Assembly (NCBI GenBank): GCA_019925105.1
Contig: JAHGAU010000023.1
Location: forward strand, 868,001-932,000
Reading direction: 5' to 3'
DNA: 64,000 nt
From: Niebla homalea
Taxonomy: Eukaryota; Ascomycota; Lecanoromycetes; Lecanorales; Ramalinaceae
Part shown: in pieces, positions 13,901 through 27,924 of the stretch
Layout: each line of letters starts with the position of its first letter
Position numbering within the stretch: position 1 is the stretch's first letter
Translations under genes and position numbers: made by a program
The notes under the pieces: generated by a model
Told to the model about the DNA's origin: nothing
Database searches by the model: none
What the model saw: only the letters and a program-made list of their open reading frames with translations

Positions 13901-16793
13901 AAGCGCTTTTATTTTTATAGTCGCCTTTATATATTCTTCGTTTTAATAGGTTTTAACTTTCTGAAACGGTTTTATTATTAAAACTATAATATTAATTACT
14001 TCATTTAAAGCCTTTATTACCCGCTTTATAAAACGGTCAATTTATTCCTTATTATCGAGCTAGGGATGTTCCGTTAATTAAGATATTATTTTTACCGCCT
14101 TTATTAATACCTCGGTTTCCTTAACTATTTTTTATATTCGTTTAAACGGTAAGGGCGGAATTACGTTAATAGACCAATCTAGGGTCGTCTATATCGGGAC
14201 GTAATCTAAACCGTATTTTAAGTCCTCTTAAGGTCCGTATATTATAATTAAGTTAATAATATTTTTTAAACTAAATATTAAATCGATTATAGTCTTAAGT
14301 TTACGGCTTTCCTATATAATAGCCCCTTTCGACGTTAATAGTATAAGGTTAAACCGTATAATAACTATTAATAACTCCTTAAATTTAATATAATTAATCG
14401 TATAACCATCCTCGTTCTATTGAACGTAATAAAGATTAAAGTCCTTTATTAAGAAATACTTATCGGGTATAATTATAATATCCTTAAGTAATAGGATCGT
14501 AAAGGGTCTTTTCCTATTAACCGGTAATGGATTATACGTATTATAAATATTTAAAGTGCCTTTAATATCCCTTTTTTATACGATCCAGAGTATATATAGG
14601 TTCCCTCCGTAATAGGTAACGTTTTAATTATTTATATTTAACCTCTTATTAATAAAGAAGTATATTTACGTCGTCTTATTACTTTTAAAGGCTAAGTAAA
14701 AACCATCTCTTAAGTTAATTAAAGAGTAAGTATACGGACTATATAATGGCTTCTATATCATTATAATATTAATATCCTTTACCTCCTTAAATCCGAATAT
14801 TAATATTATAACTTTAATTACTTCCTTATATATATTATATTATATTACCCTTAAAAACGTAAGTATATTAAATATTAACGTCCGTCGGACTCTTTTCGTT
14901 AACTTTTATTTATATAAATAATCTCTTTTTAAAGTTAAACGTTATTTATTTTAATCTTTTTATTACGATAATAATCCCGGTTAAGCGGCCGGCCTTAAGG
15001 GTTAATATCGCTATAAACTTCCTCTTTTTTACGCTATTGGTTACCGCGCTTTATCCTTCCCCGTTTAATAAGCTCCGTTTATATCTTAAAACCATTTTTA
15101 ATTACTTTACCGGTTTAAGTTTATATAAATTATAGCGTTAAACCTTAACCGTTATCTTAGTTTCCTTACGTTAAGTTTCCTTTATTCTTACCGTATACCG
15201 TAAGTCCCACGTTAAGTAACTATTATTATTATACGCCGCGTATTTTAACGCGTTCTTTATTAAGCCCTTTATTATTAAGTTAACGTATTTATACGTATTA
15301 TACCCTTCGGCATATACTGCGTACTTCGTATTATTAAGGCACCTCGTAATAATATGTCCGTACCTTTAATATTTAAAGTATTAATAAATATCCGTTACCC
15401 GGTCTTAAGGTCTCGTTAACTTAAAGGATTTACCCTTTATTACCCCTTTATCGAGGATATCGTTATATATCCTTATTAACGTTACGCTTAAAATAATTAT
15501 AAAGTATTTTTTCGTATAATTAAAAACGTTTAATTTCTTTATTATAATAAAGAAACTATAATCGATGATCTTTAACTTAAAGTGGAAAACCATATTCTCT
15601 ATCTTTATCTGCCTTAAAGTGGCTTCTTTTTCCTTCCCCGTAAACCTTACTAAATATATCCCGTTTACCGCGATAACGAAGGATTACCTTAATACTTTTA
15701 CCATCTTATATCCCCTTTACCGGCCTATCTCTTTAACTTTTTTAATCCCTCCTTCACCTTTAATAAGGTTATATTAAGGAGGATATCCCCGTTTTATAAC
15801 TTACGTACCGCAATAATCTACTTTATTAATAACTCTTTTATTATTTTAAACGCCTTTATTAATTATAGCGGGTTCGTTTTCACTACTATATTCCTTTCCT
15901 TTTCGCCTAATAATTATATAATTATTATCCTCGTTTTCCTTAACGCCGCCGTCTTCTTTTTTACCCTTACCTTTTTTATTATTAACGCCGGCGCTGCCCT
16001 CGCGGCCTTTATTATTTAATTTATCCCTGCTCCCTTCCTTAAAGCTTCCCCTGTTGTTCCCTTACTTTATACGTATCCTTTTTATTTTTCCTTGCTTCCG
16101 TCTACCGGTGCCTTTATTACCGCCTTTTAAGTTCCGCGTAACCTTTTTAACTCCCTTAAATTTCTCCCCGCTTTTACGTAAAAGTCTTTTATTCCCCATA
16201 GTTTAATTTATAGTATCGGCTAGGTTTTTAACGTAATATTTTTTTATATAGTTATAAAGAAGCCTTTTAGTGTCCTTACCGCTTCCTCCCTTTTTGCTTT
16301 TCCCTTACGTATCCGGTAACCATTTTTTTCGTGGTTTATTCCTATCTACTTAATATCTCTTTATCTTTACTTAGCTTTCTTTTAGTTTATATATACTTAA
16401 TAAGGCCTTTTGCGCCTCTGCTTGCCCCCTATTTATTCCCGCGTATTGTCTTCGTCCCCTCTACTTTTTATTTATTACCTTTTATAATAATACCTTTATG
16501 TGTTATACGCGTTCCTTTACGCGTATCTTATTAACTATAAGCTCCCTATTCGATTTAAGGCCTTTCTATCTCGTATTTATCGCGTCGTTTATACGACTTA
16601 TCACCGTTCCTATTAACCTAGGCTGCTTGCCCTTCCTCCCCTTTTACCTTTACCATTCCGCTTCCGCTTATCGCATTTAAGGTACTATCCTTACTGTTAC
16701 TTAAGCTATATACGCGTGTATCGTTTCTGACCTCTGGGGTCCCATTGTTCGTCGCCATTTTTTTTCACCAGCTTTATAATATAAAACCGATTC
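10997..16793 (-). mobile_element. LINE copy 2, Tad1-like, full length (minus)
   Basis: A 5797-bp inverted relative of copy 1. The TTGA-repeat tail is at 10997-11016, the shared 3' UTR follows, and the ORF1 start codon is at 16756-16758 (complement). Its 5' leader is 35 bp, longer than in the other copies. The zinc-knuckle part of ORF1 is best preserved here: around 15270-15370 the minus strand reads YGHIITRC and later YAVYAEGYNTY, the remains of two CCHC units. The reverse-transcriptase box at 12802-12813 reads FINN, so both catalytic Asp codons are lost. The plus strand shows several open frames of 60-70 codons between 15400 and 16680, but these are antisense shadows of ORF1. Confidence 0.93.
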
Positions 16794-16805
16794 ACTTATT
16801 ATTTT
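16794..16805. repeat. Target-site duplication of LINE copy 2 (right)
   Basis: A perfect 12-bp repeat of 10985-10996. Confidence 0.93.
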
Positions 16806-19054
16806 ATAATATTATAAAAATTAATAATTTATTAAAAATTATATATAATAAAGTATAATTAATAATATTTTTTAATAAAAGCTTAAATATAATTAAAAAA
16901 ATTATTAACTTACGGAGTTAAAGATTATAGGTATAATTTAAATTATATATAAAATTAAATTTTTAATTAAAACGAATTATTATAAACTTAACTATATAAT
17001 TTTTACGGATTATAACGTAATTATTAATATCTTTAAATAAATAAATTTAAAAATCTTTATAATTAATAAGTTTAATTTTTATTTAATTTATATATCGTAA
17101 TATTTATTAATATTTAATATTTTATTACGTTATAAATTAAATTTAATAAATACTATTCTTAACGTATTCTTACGATTAATTAATAATACGTAAATTTTAT
17201 TTATAAAAATTAAAATTCTTAATAACGTAAATAATAATAAATTAATTATTTTTTATTATATTTATATTTTAAAATAAATTTAAAGGGTAAATTAAAAAAG
17301 AATATATAAAAAATAAAATATAAATAAAATTATAAAAAATCTTAATAATTAAGGAAGAATTAAATTTATAAAATATAAAAATTAAATTATACTTTATATT
17401 AAAGGACGGCCTTATTTATAATTTAAAATCCGTTAATTATTTATTATAATTATATATATTTAATAAACTTAAAAAAGTAATCTTTTAATAAATATATAAT
17501 AATTTATTATATAATAACTTTAATTAATCCTATAATAAATTAATAAACTTAATATATTTATTTAAATTAAGTAAATAATTACGGAAATATATTATATATT
17601 ACTTTAAGTATAACTTAAATTAAATTAAGAAATATATACTTTATAAATCGCTTTAATTAATTTTAAGCTTATTAATTATTTTCTATATAATTTATATAGA
17701 TTTTATTATTACTTTATTAAATTAATACGATTATAATATACTTTTTATTATTATTAATAAGTTCTTTAAATAAGTATTTTTATTCCTTAATAATATTAAA
17801 TTTAAGGTTAATAATTAAATAAAATTATTATTAATTAAATTAATAAAACAAAAATAAAAAATTCCTTTTAATATTATATTAAATAAAAATTATAAATTTA
17901 TCTTTATATTTTAGAAATTTATATTTAAAGAAATAAATATTTATATTCTTACGTTTAACGTATATTACCCTTAAATTAATAAATAATTAAAACGGATTAA
18001 TTAAATAATCGAAATTATATTACGTTATTTTATAATTACGTATCCGGATTATAATTAAATAAATATTATTTTATATATTTAAAATATCTTAAATAATTTA
18101 AAGTTAATATTAATTAAATTTACTTTAAATAAAATTTATTATAATATAAATATCCGCGATTTTTTAAATTTTTTAATAACCTTTTTAATCCTTAAGTATA
18201 ATATACTTTAATTATAAAACTATAAAAAAATATAAAACTTATTGGAATTTACGTAAATAATAATTAAATTCCGGTATAATTAAAGTTATAAATTAATTTA
18301 ATTTAATATTAATAATTTAGTTTATTTAAAGTTATATTATAAATATAATATTTTTAATATTAAAAATTATAAATTATATTAATAACGTATTAAATTTTTT
18401 ATTATTATTAAGAAAATTAATTATTTTATATATAAATTTAAATTATTTATTAATATAAAGATAATATTAATTATTTTAATTAATATATTTAAGTTAATTA
18501 ATAACTTAATAAAAGATCCTTTTAACCGATAACTTAACTATAACGTATTATCCGTATTTAAAATAGATTTTAAGAATAAAAAGGAATATATTATTAAAAG
18601 AATTATTTATAAAGAAAGAAATAATAAATATTTAATTAAATAAATTACTTAAAATATAAAATATAATAATAAGCTTCCGTTATTAAAGTTATACTTAAAT
18701 TTATTATATAAATTCTATATTATATATTTTAAATTTAATAATGTTATTATTACCCATTATAATAAATTTTATATTACTTTATTATTAACGTTTATTAACG
18801 TTTATTAAAATAATATTTTTATTATTTATTAATATTTTTATACGTTCCGTTTTAAACGTAATTATAGTTATTTTTATAAAATTAAGTAAGATTTTAATAT
18901 AAAAATATAAAATATATAAAGTATAATATATTATTAAGTATTATTATTTATATTAATATATTAAGGTAAACGTTATTATAAATAATAGCCTTTTTTCTTT
19001 TAATAATATTTATTATATATATATATAATATAAAGGATACGTAAAAGTATTTAT

Positions 19055-19385
19055 AAATATAAAATATTCTTATACGTAAAAAATAAATAATCTTTAAGAT
19101 TTTATTTATATTTAAATAAAATTATTATTTATATATTATTATACTTTTTAATCTATATATTAATATAAACGTTTAATTTTCCGGTTAATAATTTTATATT
19201 TAATTTAAAATTACTTAAATTTACGGGTTACGTTTAACTTATAAATTATTAAGTAAACTTTTAATATATAAGTAAAATTATCCCGGAAAATAATAAAATA
19301 TTTAATTATATTAAAGTTTATTAACTTAATAAGCCTTATAACGTCTAAATAAATAAACTTTAATAAAATAATTTTTAACTTAAAA
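19055..19385 (-). pseudogene. Copia integrase core remnant
   Basis: On the minus strand the frame reads FIYLDVIRLIK, then KYFIIFRDNFT, then VYLIIYKLNV, and further on NRKIKRLY and YINNNFI. This follows the copia integrase order (hxDxxGPI, KYFxxFxDDxxR, VYxxxxK, KIKxLRxDNGxEY, NxxF). The first catalytic Asp (codon complement at 19343-19345) survives. The second lies in a segment broken by TAA codons. Upstream, toward 19600, is a weak trace of the pre-integrase zinc region. Integrase joins the cDNA to the host chromosome; this copy cannot make it, having numerous TAA codons. Confidence 0.68.
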
Positions 19386-21176
19386 TATCCTTTATAAAAT
19401 TAAAAGGTTATTTTATTAAAAATATAATATATATATATTATTTTTTTAAGGGCTTTTTTTACTCTTTTTATTTATATTTAAAAGATATTCTTATTAATAC
19501 CTTAATTAACTTAATAATAAATTAAAAGTTAAAATACTTTATCTTTATATATTAAATTAATATATCGTTTAATACGTTAAATATTATTATTATTAATTAA
19601 AATAATATTTAAAGATTTAATATAAAAAGTTATCCTTATTAAAAATATATAAATTTACCGGGTCCTTTAATTATTATCCGTTTAACCCGGGAAATTATTA
19701 TTTTAATTTTATTATTTAAGAATTAAATCTTTAAAAAGAAATTTATTTTATTATTAAAAGAATAAATAAAGTTTAAAAACTTAATTATTATTTTTTTCCC
19801 ATTAATATTATAAATTACCCGGGCGGTATTATTATTGTTTATATAATTAATTTATATTAAACTTAGTTTTAAGGATATTATTTAATAAAATTAAAAATTA
19901 TTATTAAAGAATTCTTTTTAATAAAAAAAATTATAATTATTATTTAAGATTATTAACTTTTATAAATTAATTAAGTTAACGGATATTATTATATATTTAA
20001 ACTTAATATTTACGTTTATTATATTATAAATTTCCTTTAAAACCGATAGATTTACCGATATAATAATAATAATAACTTCCTTAATCTTTAATTTCTTTAA
20101 TTTTTAATATAATGTTTTAATTTTTTTTTTTAAAATAAAAAATTTAATAATTATTTTCCAGATATTTATTATTATAGCTTTTTATAATATAATAATTATA
20201 TTTTTAATTATTATATTTAATAAAAAACCGCTTATTATTAACTTTTAAAATTATTAAATAAAATTATAAAGTAATATTAATATAAATTATATTAATTTAT
20301 AATTCTTTATTAATAATTTTTAATATAATTTTATTAAAATTAAAAAAATTTTAACTTAAAATAATTTAATTTTAAGTTAAATTAATATAAAAATATTATT
20401 AATTATTATTAAAATTAAATAAAAAAAATTAAATAATTATTAAGTTAAAAACCTTATATAATTTATTAATAATTAATATTTTAATAATATATTTATAGAA
20501 TTTATAAATAAATTAATTAACCGTTTTATTTAAATTTTTTATTATTATTTTAAACTTTTAAGTTAACTTAATATATAAGCTTAAACCTTAAAGTTTAAAA
20601 TAAATAATAAAAGTAATTTAAATTTCTTTAATTATATTTAATTTATTTATAAAATAATATATATTATCCTTATAGTAAATTTTAATAACTATAATAATTT
20701 TAAATTTATCTTTAATAATTATAAGCTTATAAAAATTATTAAAAATTAATTAATTTTTAATTTACCGGTATTATAATATTTATTAACGTTATTTAATTAA
20801 TAATAAAATTATATTAAAAAAGAAATTCCTAGAAATTAAGTTTTTAATCTTAAAAATTATTTTTAATAAAAAAATAAGAACTTAAAATCCTTAAATTAAT
20901 ATTTATATATAAAGAAATATTAATTATTTAATTAAATTTAAACTTAAAATTAAGATTAAATAAAAAGTTTAATAAGTTTTTTAACTTTAATAATTTTAAT
21001 TTTAATTAATATTTAATTTATAAATTATTTAAAAATAAAAGATATTTTATATTGAATAATAAAATTTAATTTTTACCCTTAAATAAAGCTTAAAGATTAA
21101 TTTATTAAATAATAATATTAAAAATTCTTTAAATACTTTTAAGTTAAAGTTATTATAAAACTTTAATATAAATAAA

Positions 21177-21181
21177 AGTAA
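21177..21181. repeat. TSD AGTAA of TRIM-1 (left)
   Basis: AGTAA directly precedes the left LTR, and an identical AGTAA follows the right LTR at 22207-22211. Confidence 0.85.
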
Positions 21182-21355
21182 TATTAAGGTAATAATTATT
21201 CGGTTATTAAGGTAAAAGTAATTATCCGGGGTAAATAATAATACTTAAAAATAAGCCGTTATTATTATATATAAAAGGTAATTTACCTAAAGGATTACCC
21301 TTAAAGGTAAGCTTTACCCTAAAGCTTTTACTCCAGGGTAAGTATTATTATAATA
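21182..21355. repeat. TRIM-1 left LTR
   Basis: A 174-bp direct repeat of 22032-22206. Differences are mostly C/T or G/A, as expected from RIP. Confidence 0.82.
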
Positions 21356-22031
21356 ATATCCTTTTTCTTATAAGCTTATCCTTAAACTTATAAACTATAA
21401 ATTATACCTCTAGGAGGGAGTTATTTTCCTTAGGTTAAAGGTCTTTTTAAAACCTAATTAAATAAGTAAATAAGGGTTAAAAGCTTTTTATTTAAAAAAG
21501 ATTATTTCTGGTATAAGTTTAAATTTCTTAAGCCGGACCCGGATAATTTAAAGGCTTAATAACTTTATAAGGGTATAATCCGGGGTTTAATATCCTTATT
21601 AAGAATAATCCGTATTTCTTATTAAATAAACCCGGGTAACCTTTAATAAATATTTATACCCGTACCGTTCCTTATTAAATAAATAAAAATTATATCTTAA
21701 AATGCTTTATTTACGGTTTTACGATTAACCCATATAATTTTAAAGCGTTTTAGCCCTTTATATCGGTAATTTTTAGGTATTCCGGCCTTCCGTATCGGTA
21801 ATTTTCGGGTATTCTGGCCCCCCTTAGTAGTTTTCTATACCTCGGACCTTAACCTTTAATACTATAAAGTAATGGATCTTACCCGCCTTTATATTTACGC
21901 TTAATCTTACCTCTTAAATTACTTAAAAGTCTTACTTTATAGGCGTTTTCGGATTTAAACTATAAATTTACCCCTTTAAACCTTTAAGGTTAACTTCAGG
22001 GGTATATTACCTTAAAGTTACGTTATTACTT

Positions 22032-22206
22032 TATTAAGGTAATAATTATTTAATTATTAAGGTAAAAGTAATTATCCGGGGTAAATAATAACGCTTAAAA
22101 GTAAGCCGTTATTATTATATATAAGAAAATAATTTACCCGGGGGATCACCCTTAAGGGTAAACTTTATCCCGGAGTTTTTACTTTAAGGTAAATACTATT
22201 ATAATA
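22032..22206. repeat. TRIM-1 right LTR
   Basis: A 175-bp direct repeat of 21182-21355, followed by the TSD AGTAA. Confidence 0.82.
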
Positions 22207-23699
22207 AGTAAATATTCTTTATTTACGTTTTTAATTATTTTTTAAATAATTTTTTAATTTTTTTCTTTAAAGGTTTCTTAAATAAAAACGGAAAAGTTTA
22301 TTCTTAATTTAATAATAAAAAATAATAAAAAATTTCTATATTAATAAAATTAAATAATAATATACTTAAGGGTTTTAATAATAAAACTTAAATTTTAAAT
22401 AAAGTTTAATTTATTTTAATTAATAATAAATTAAAACTTTATGGATATTTAAATTATTTTTATATTTTTTTAAAATTATTTACCTTTTTTATACTTAATA
22501 TAATATAAAAAATTAATTTTTATAATTAATAATTACTTTTTACTTTAAAAATTATAATTTTTATTTATAATTATTTTATTTTTAATTTTTTAAATATTAA
22601 TTAAATTAAGTAATTTTTTAAGTTAATTAAAATATAAAGAATTTAATAATTAATTTTTAATTTCCTTTTTTTAAAATATAAAATTTTAATTTAAGTAAAT
22701 AAACTTTTTTTCTTTTTAAATTTAATCTTTAAAAATAATCTTAATTAAATAATTTTAAAAGTAAAATTAAATTATATCTTTATTATATAATTAAAGTTAT
22801 TATTTTAAAAATAAAATTTTTTATTATAAAAAGTAAAAGTTTAAAGTTTTTTAACTTTATAATATTCCGTAATCCTTATAAAAAATCTTAATTAAGTAAT
22901 CTTAATAGCAGAATAAAATTAAAAATTTTTTAAGTTATAAAGAAAATTTAAATCGGGTAAATTTCTTATTATAATTATAAGATTCAAGGGTTTAAACTTT
23001 AAAAAATTTAATTAAGGTTAAAATTTTTTAATTAAAACCTTTATTAAGGCTTTATTTAACGCTTTATATTATAAAGTTAAAGTTTTTATATATAACCGGT
23101 TTTTAATATATAAATATTAACGTATAATTAATTTATAAAATTAAGAAATAAATATTTATATTTTTTAATTAATAAATATATATATTTTAATAATAATAAA
23201 GTTAAAATATCTTATTTTTATAGAATTTTAAATTATTAAATTATTAATTAACTTTATAATTTAAAGATTATAATTTAATAATATTCTTAAATAAAATATT
23301 TTTATTTTTTAAATATATTTTATATAATAAAATCTTTATATTATAATTATAAAATTAAATAAAAAAAAAAAAAGTATTTTTATAAAGTATTATTATTATA
23401 AAATCAGACTTATAACCTTTTAAAATATAAAGTATAAGTTCCTTAATTATTCTTTATATATAAAAGTATAATTAAATACTTTTAAATCCCGATTATTTTA
23501 ATTAAGTTTAACTTTAAATTATATTTAATTTATTTAAGTACTAAATAATTTATATAAATACTTTTAATAAATCCCAACTATTTTAATTAAGTTTAATTTT
23601 AAATTATATTTAATTTATTTAAGTACCGGGTAATTAATATAAATACTTTTAATAAAATAAAATTTAAAAACTTAATTTATTAAACTTTAAATTTATATT

Positions 23700-24230
23700 T
23701 CCGGATATTTACTTATAAATTAATATTACGTAAGTATTTTAATATTAAGTATATATATCGGATATATTTTTTCTTAATAACGTTATAAATAATAATATTA
23801 TTTAAGTAAACTTAAATAAAAATATTTAAATAATTAAATAAAACCTTATTTATATATTATTAATATAAAGCGGGGTTATTAATTAAATTGAAAGGTATAA
23901 CTTTATATTTAAAAACGTTTAATAAAATAATAAATATCGTAAAGTCTTTATTCTTTAAATATATATGGAGTTTATTAAAGGCCGTAATAATATTTAAACG
24001 GGTAATTTATTTATAACCCGTAATTTAAAATAATATTTTTTTTATTAAGGGAATAAAGTATTAATTCCTCTTAATAATAACGTTAATATTATGGTAATCT
24101 ACGTATAATTATAGGTCGTTATTAAACTTAAGGGTAAAAAAAATAAAGGATTTATAAGGGGCTTTATTAAGCTTAATAAATTTTTTTTTTTTTAAGTTTT
24201 TAATAATATACTTTTTAATTTTTAAAGCTT
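23700..24230 (-). pseudogene. Gypsy-A copy B reverse-transcriptase remnant
   Basis: The minus-strand frame shows KAPYKSFIFF, LYVDYHNINVIIKRN, NPALYQQYINKVL (its Q codons now TAA) and the box YLNNIIIYNVI at 23785-23808. These match, in order, the gypsy blocks SKAPYGAPIFFV, CVDYRxLNxxTxKNRYPLP, TNAPATFQxYINxxL and YLDDILIYS. The catalytic YLDD has become YLNN through GAT/GAC-to-AAT/AAC changes. The VDY motif itself is intact. Many TAA stops are present. Confidence 0.85.
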
Positions 24231-27059
24231 ATAATTTAAAAACGGATAAATATAATTCCGGAGGGGAATTCTTTTTAAGGTTAAGTTAATTTTATAATTA
24301 TAATCCCGGTATAAAGGTAATTTATTTATTATTATATAATTAAAGATATCTTTAAAATCGTAATATTCCGTTAAAAATTTAACTATAATTTTATTTATAA
24401 AAGTTATTTTCTTTATAAAATTATCCTTATAAGTTATTATAACGGAGATATTAATTAAAATATTATTAAGGAAATCCAGGTAATTAATTAAGTTTATTAT
24501 TAAAATAAAAAAAAAAATCTAAATCTTTTTTTCCTTTTAAATCCTTATAATAATATAAAAAACCATTATATTAATAGCTTTAATTAAAAAAAGCCTTTTT
24601 TTCTTTAATAAATTTTAAGAAAAAAAAATTATTTAATAATTTCTTTTTTTTTAAGGGCTTTAATAACTTTAATTTCTTATTTTTTAAAAGTATATTTAAA
24701 ACTTAATAAGTTAAGGTTATAATTTAAAAGAATTCCGGAATAAGCTTTATATTTTAATAATTAATTCTATTATAATTATATTAATTTAATATAAAGAAAC
24801 TTTTATTAATTATAAGGTAAATAAATATATAATACCGTTTTATTTAAGGTTTTTTAAGAATTATATTATATATTTTAAGCCGGGTAATAAATATAAAAAA
24901 TTAACTTTTTAAGTAACCTTTTATGGTTATTTAGGGATAAATTATATAAGTAATAAACCGTAAATATTTACCTTTATAATTTTAAATAAACTTAGGTTAA
25001 AAAAAGGTTAAAAAAGAAATTTAAAGTATTACGTAAACTTATAGGATAATTTATTTATTAATAAAATAATAACTAATAACGCTTAAATTAATTAAGAAAA
25101 ATAAAAAAAAATATTAATTTTTATAATTTATAAACCCGTTAATAATCTAAAATTTATTATTTTAAATATTAAAGGGGTCTTTAATACTTTTAATATATTT
25201 AATTGTTAAAATCTGAAAATAATATATATTTTTATTTTTTATAATAATTTTTATAAAGTTTAATTTTTTATTAACGGTCCGTTTAAGTTATTAAATAAAA
25301 TATTTTTAAAAATATAAAAAATCCGGCCATTTTAATTACGGATAAGTTTTTTATTTAAATTAAAGGTAATATAATAAATTTAAACGGAACGCTCTTAAAT
25401 ATTGTTTTAATTACGTTAACGGTTAAGGTAATTAACTTAAAAATAATTCCCTTAATAAGTAAAGTATTTAATATTTAAAAAGGGAATTAACTTTATGATA
25501 ACCGGAGTAATTTATTAAAACTTAAATCCTTTAAAACTTCTTATTCTACTGAAGGATTTAAAGGAAATAATACGGGTTTTTATAATCTCCTTAATTTCCT
25601 TAATAAAGGTCTTATTTAGGTTAAGGGTTTTTTATTAACGGTAATATTCTGAACGTTAAAAATAATTTATCCTTTCAAAATATATTTAAATCTTATTTAA
25701 ATTATTTAAATTATAACTTCCTTAAAGGAAGTTCTTATAAAGCCGGTTAAAGAGTCGGATAATTAATTCATAAATTGTAATTTTCAGGTTCCTCTTAAGA
25801 TTTACGTATTTAAAGACTTTAATTAAGTAAATAAAGTTAAAATAAAATATTATAAATTTATCCTTAATTAATATTTTTAAGGCTTAAAAATTATTAATCT
25901 GATTTTCCTTTTAATTAACGTTTTTAAAAATTCAGTTTAAAAAAATTTAGAATTCCTTAAAGGTTTAAAAGCTTAATAAAATATTATTATTATATTCTAT
26001 TTTTAATTATTTAAAAACTTTAAGATTTAATAATATTAAAATATAATTAACTTAAGCTTATATAATCAGATATTAATCCTTATTTATCCGGAGCTTAATA
26101 ATAATACGGTATTTAAAGAAACGGTATTAATTATAATCCTCCTTTATAAAAAGTTTAAAATCTTTAATTTTAATTAACTTAAACTTTTTATAAAAAGTAA
26201 AAAATACCGTAAATCGGTAAAATAAAAGGGTTAAATTATTCCGTTAGAGATTTCCAAACTTAATAATAAGGTTTATATTTTAATTTTTTAATTTACGGTT
26301 ATAGATTTCTACCGCCTTAAAACGGTTTAAGTCTTCCGGGGGAGGGGAGTTATTATAATTTTATTATTATAAGCGAATAATTTAATTTATCTTTAATTAT
26401 AAGTCCCTTTTAATATTATTTAATTCTATTTAAAAAACTTATATTTTATTATTTACGTCCTTATAATATTATATACCGACGTTACGTTCTTAATATAAAA
26501 GGTTTAATTATTTTAAGAATTCTTTAAATCTTTTAAATAATACGGATTAAAAAGTAAAATAAGTATAAGTCTTTATAAAATATAGAATATATTTAATTAA
26601 TTCCTTTAAAGTAATACTTTTTAATTTATAGCGACGTTAACGGGTAATATAGTCCTTATATCCCCCGTAATTATTATTTAAAACCGGGTTCCCGGTAATT
26701 AAGTAATCTATCGGGTCCTTATTTTTTTTATTTTACCGGGAAAAAACCTTATCCTTAATAAATAATATTAATTAATCGGTGTCCCTTTAAGAACCGTTTT
26801 ATAAGTTATATTTAAATGTAAAAACCTTTAATAAAAAGGATTATTAAGGTTTATTATCTATAATTTTAATAAATAAAAAATAAATAAAAAGTAAATTAAG
26901 ATTAAAGAAAAATAAAAATAAATAAAAGAAAAGATTAAAAAAAGGGAAAAAGATAAGTTTCTTAATCCTTCCGTTAAGCGGATTCTATATTATAAGGGTA
27001 ATATCGTAAAGTAGAATAATAAAGTTTATATTATAATAGGGTTTAATATTGTTCCCTTA

Positions 27060-27759
27060 TGTTATAGAGTACTTTTTAAAGTGTTTTTTCTTCCGGGTAT
27101 TAAATACCCTATATTATAAAGTATGAAATTAGATATCTTAGTTAAAGGTTCTGGGGAATAAAAAGGTAAGTAGTAAGTAAGGATTCTATAGGTTCTTATA
27201 AACCTATTCTTAACTGGATTTATAATATTTTCAAGGTTTACTTTACTTATAACCTTTAAATCACCTTATTAAAGTTTAACCCTTTAAATCGATTCTTTAT
27301 ATAACCTAATAGAATCAGTATTTATTTATTTAAAGCTATTATAACCTCCCGTCTTAATTATTAACGTTTTCTTATAACCCGTCCGGATATTAATCGTTAT
27401 ATATTTTAATCGTAGTTATTACCCGTTTAGTATCGTTAATAACTATTAACTTACCATCCGCTATTAATAAGTATTATTAATAAGAGTTTTTATTTTATTT
27501 CGCTATTCTTTATAAAGGCGTAGATAAATTAACTTTAATATAATATTAAAGTATAAGCCCCTTTGGGGTGGTTGGAAGGTAAAGGGTATATTACGTATAA
27601 TTAAAGATATTAAAGTATAAAGGTGTAAAAGTAAAAGGGCCGAAGACCCTAATATACCCAGTCGGTGATACTCCTGGGTGCCGGACTAACCCCGGGCTTG
27701 GCCCGGGATAGGCCCGGTAGGGCCTACTCCTGAGCTAGCAACACCCCTGAACCCTGACA
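27060..27759 (-). repeat. Gypsy-A copy B LTR (700 bp)
   Basis: On the minus strand it starts TGTCAGGGTTCAGG and ends CTCTATAACA. The inverted copy at 56171-56870 is also 700 bp. The outer 120 bases (27640-27759) are GC-rich and keep CpA, unlike the rest. They contain a near-perfect hairpin at 27690-27708 (CCCCGGGC / GCCCGGGA, loop TTG). The element interior follows on the lower-coordinate side. Confidence 0.82.
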
Positions 27760-27911
27760 AATATAATAATATTTAACTTTATTTTTTCTACTTTACGGGT
27801 ATTAAGATATATATAAAATAAAATATATTATTATTAATATATTACCAGTATTAATAGAAATATTTTAAAGAAAGGGGTTTACGGTTACTCCGAGTAATTA
27901 TATTTTATTTT

Positions 27912-27924
27912 TATATTTTTTTTT
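27912..27924. repeat. Target-site duplication of LINE copy 3 (left)
   Basis: TATATTTTTTTTT is repeated exactly at 33705-33717. The stretch 27765-27911 between the gypsy LTR and this site is AT-rich and shows nothing recognisable. Confidence 0.9.

Larger units (their letters stand above)
16806..21181 (-). mobile_element. RIP-destroyed Ty1/copia relic
   Basis: AT-saturated DNA whose minus strand still encodes a copia integrase core (see 19055-19385). By the copia gene order, reverse transcriptase and RNase H should lie toward 16806 and gag toward 20900. I could not read a clear YxDD box or an LTR. LINE copy 2 interrupts the left side, so 8407-10984 may contain more of the same element. The boundary with Gypsy-A copy B to the right is unknown and may fall inside this interval. 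Confidence 0.55.
21182..22206. mobile_element. TRIM-1, small non-autonomous LTR element
   Basis: A 1025-bp element with two similar direct repeats, 21182-21355 (174 bp) and 22032-22206 (175 bp). It is flanked by a perfect 5-bp TSD. The LTRs start TATTAAGG and end ATTATAATA, which are TG...CA ends after RIP (TGTTAAGG...ATAACA). The interior of about 680 bp shows no coding frame and contains GGTATTCCGGCC-type modules near 21775-21815. LTR text and interior layout are shared with TRIM-2 at 35756, including the GGGGTATATTACC block just before the right LTR, so the two form one family. It would need enzymes from a full-length relative to move. Confidence 0.82.
22212..27759 (-). mobile_element. Gypsy-A copy B (Ty3/gypsy, RIP-degraded)
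   Basis: A minus-strand gypsy element whose transcription-upstream LTR lies at 27060-27759. Following the minus strand there is a gag-like frame (about 25800-26900), reverse transcriptase (about 23700-24230), and then AT-rich DNA where RNase H and integrase should be. It aligns with copy A (1-547 plus 6326-8406) and, inverted, with copy C (56171-59640). It carries the empty site of LINE copy 1 (23601-23612) and the shared 85-bp tandem duplication. The far end is not defined: I could not find the second LTR, and TRIM-1 sits near where it might be. The left limit given here is therefore only nominal. Confidence 0.8.

Noticed and set aside
15405..16680. Several open frames of 60-70 codons inside LINE copy 2
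   Set aside because: They overlap the minus-strand ORF1 in other phases, are T-rich hydrophobic text, and are not conserved as open frames in copies 1 and 4.
27640..27760. GC-rich block considered as a host gene or RNA gene
   Set aside because: The same block, inverted, opens the 700-bp LTR at 56171, so it is the LTR end of Gypsy-A.
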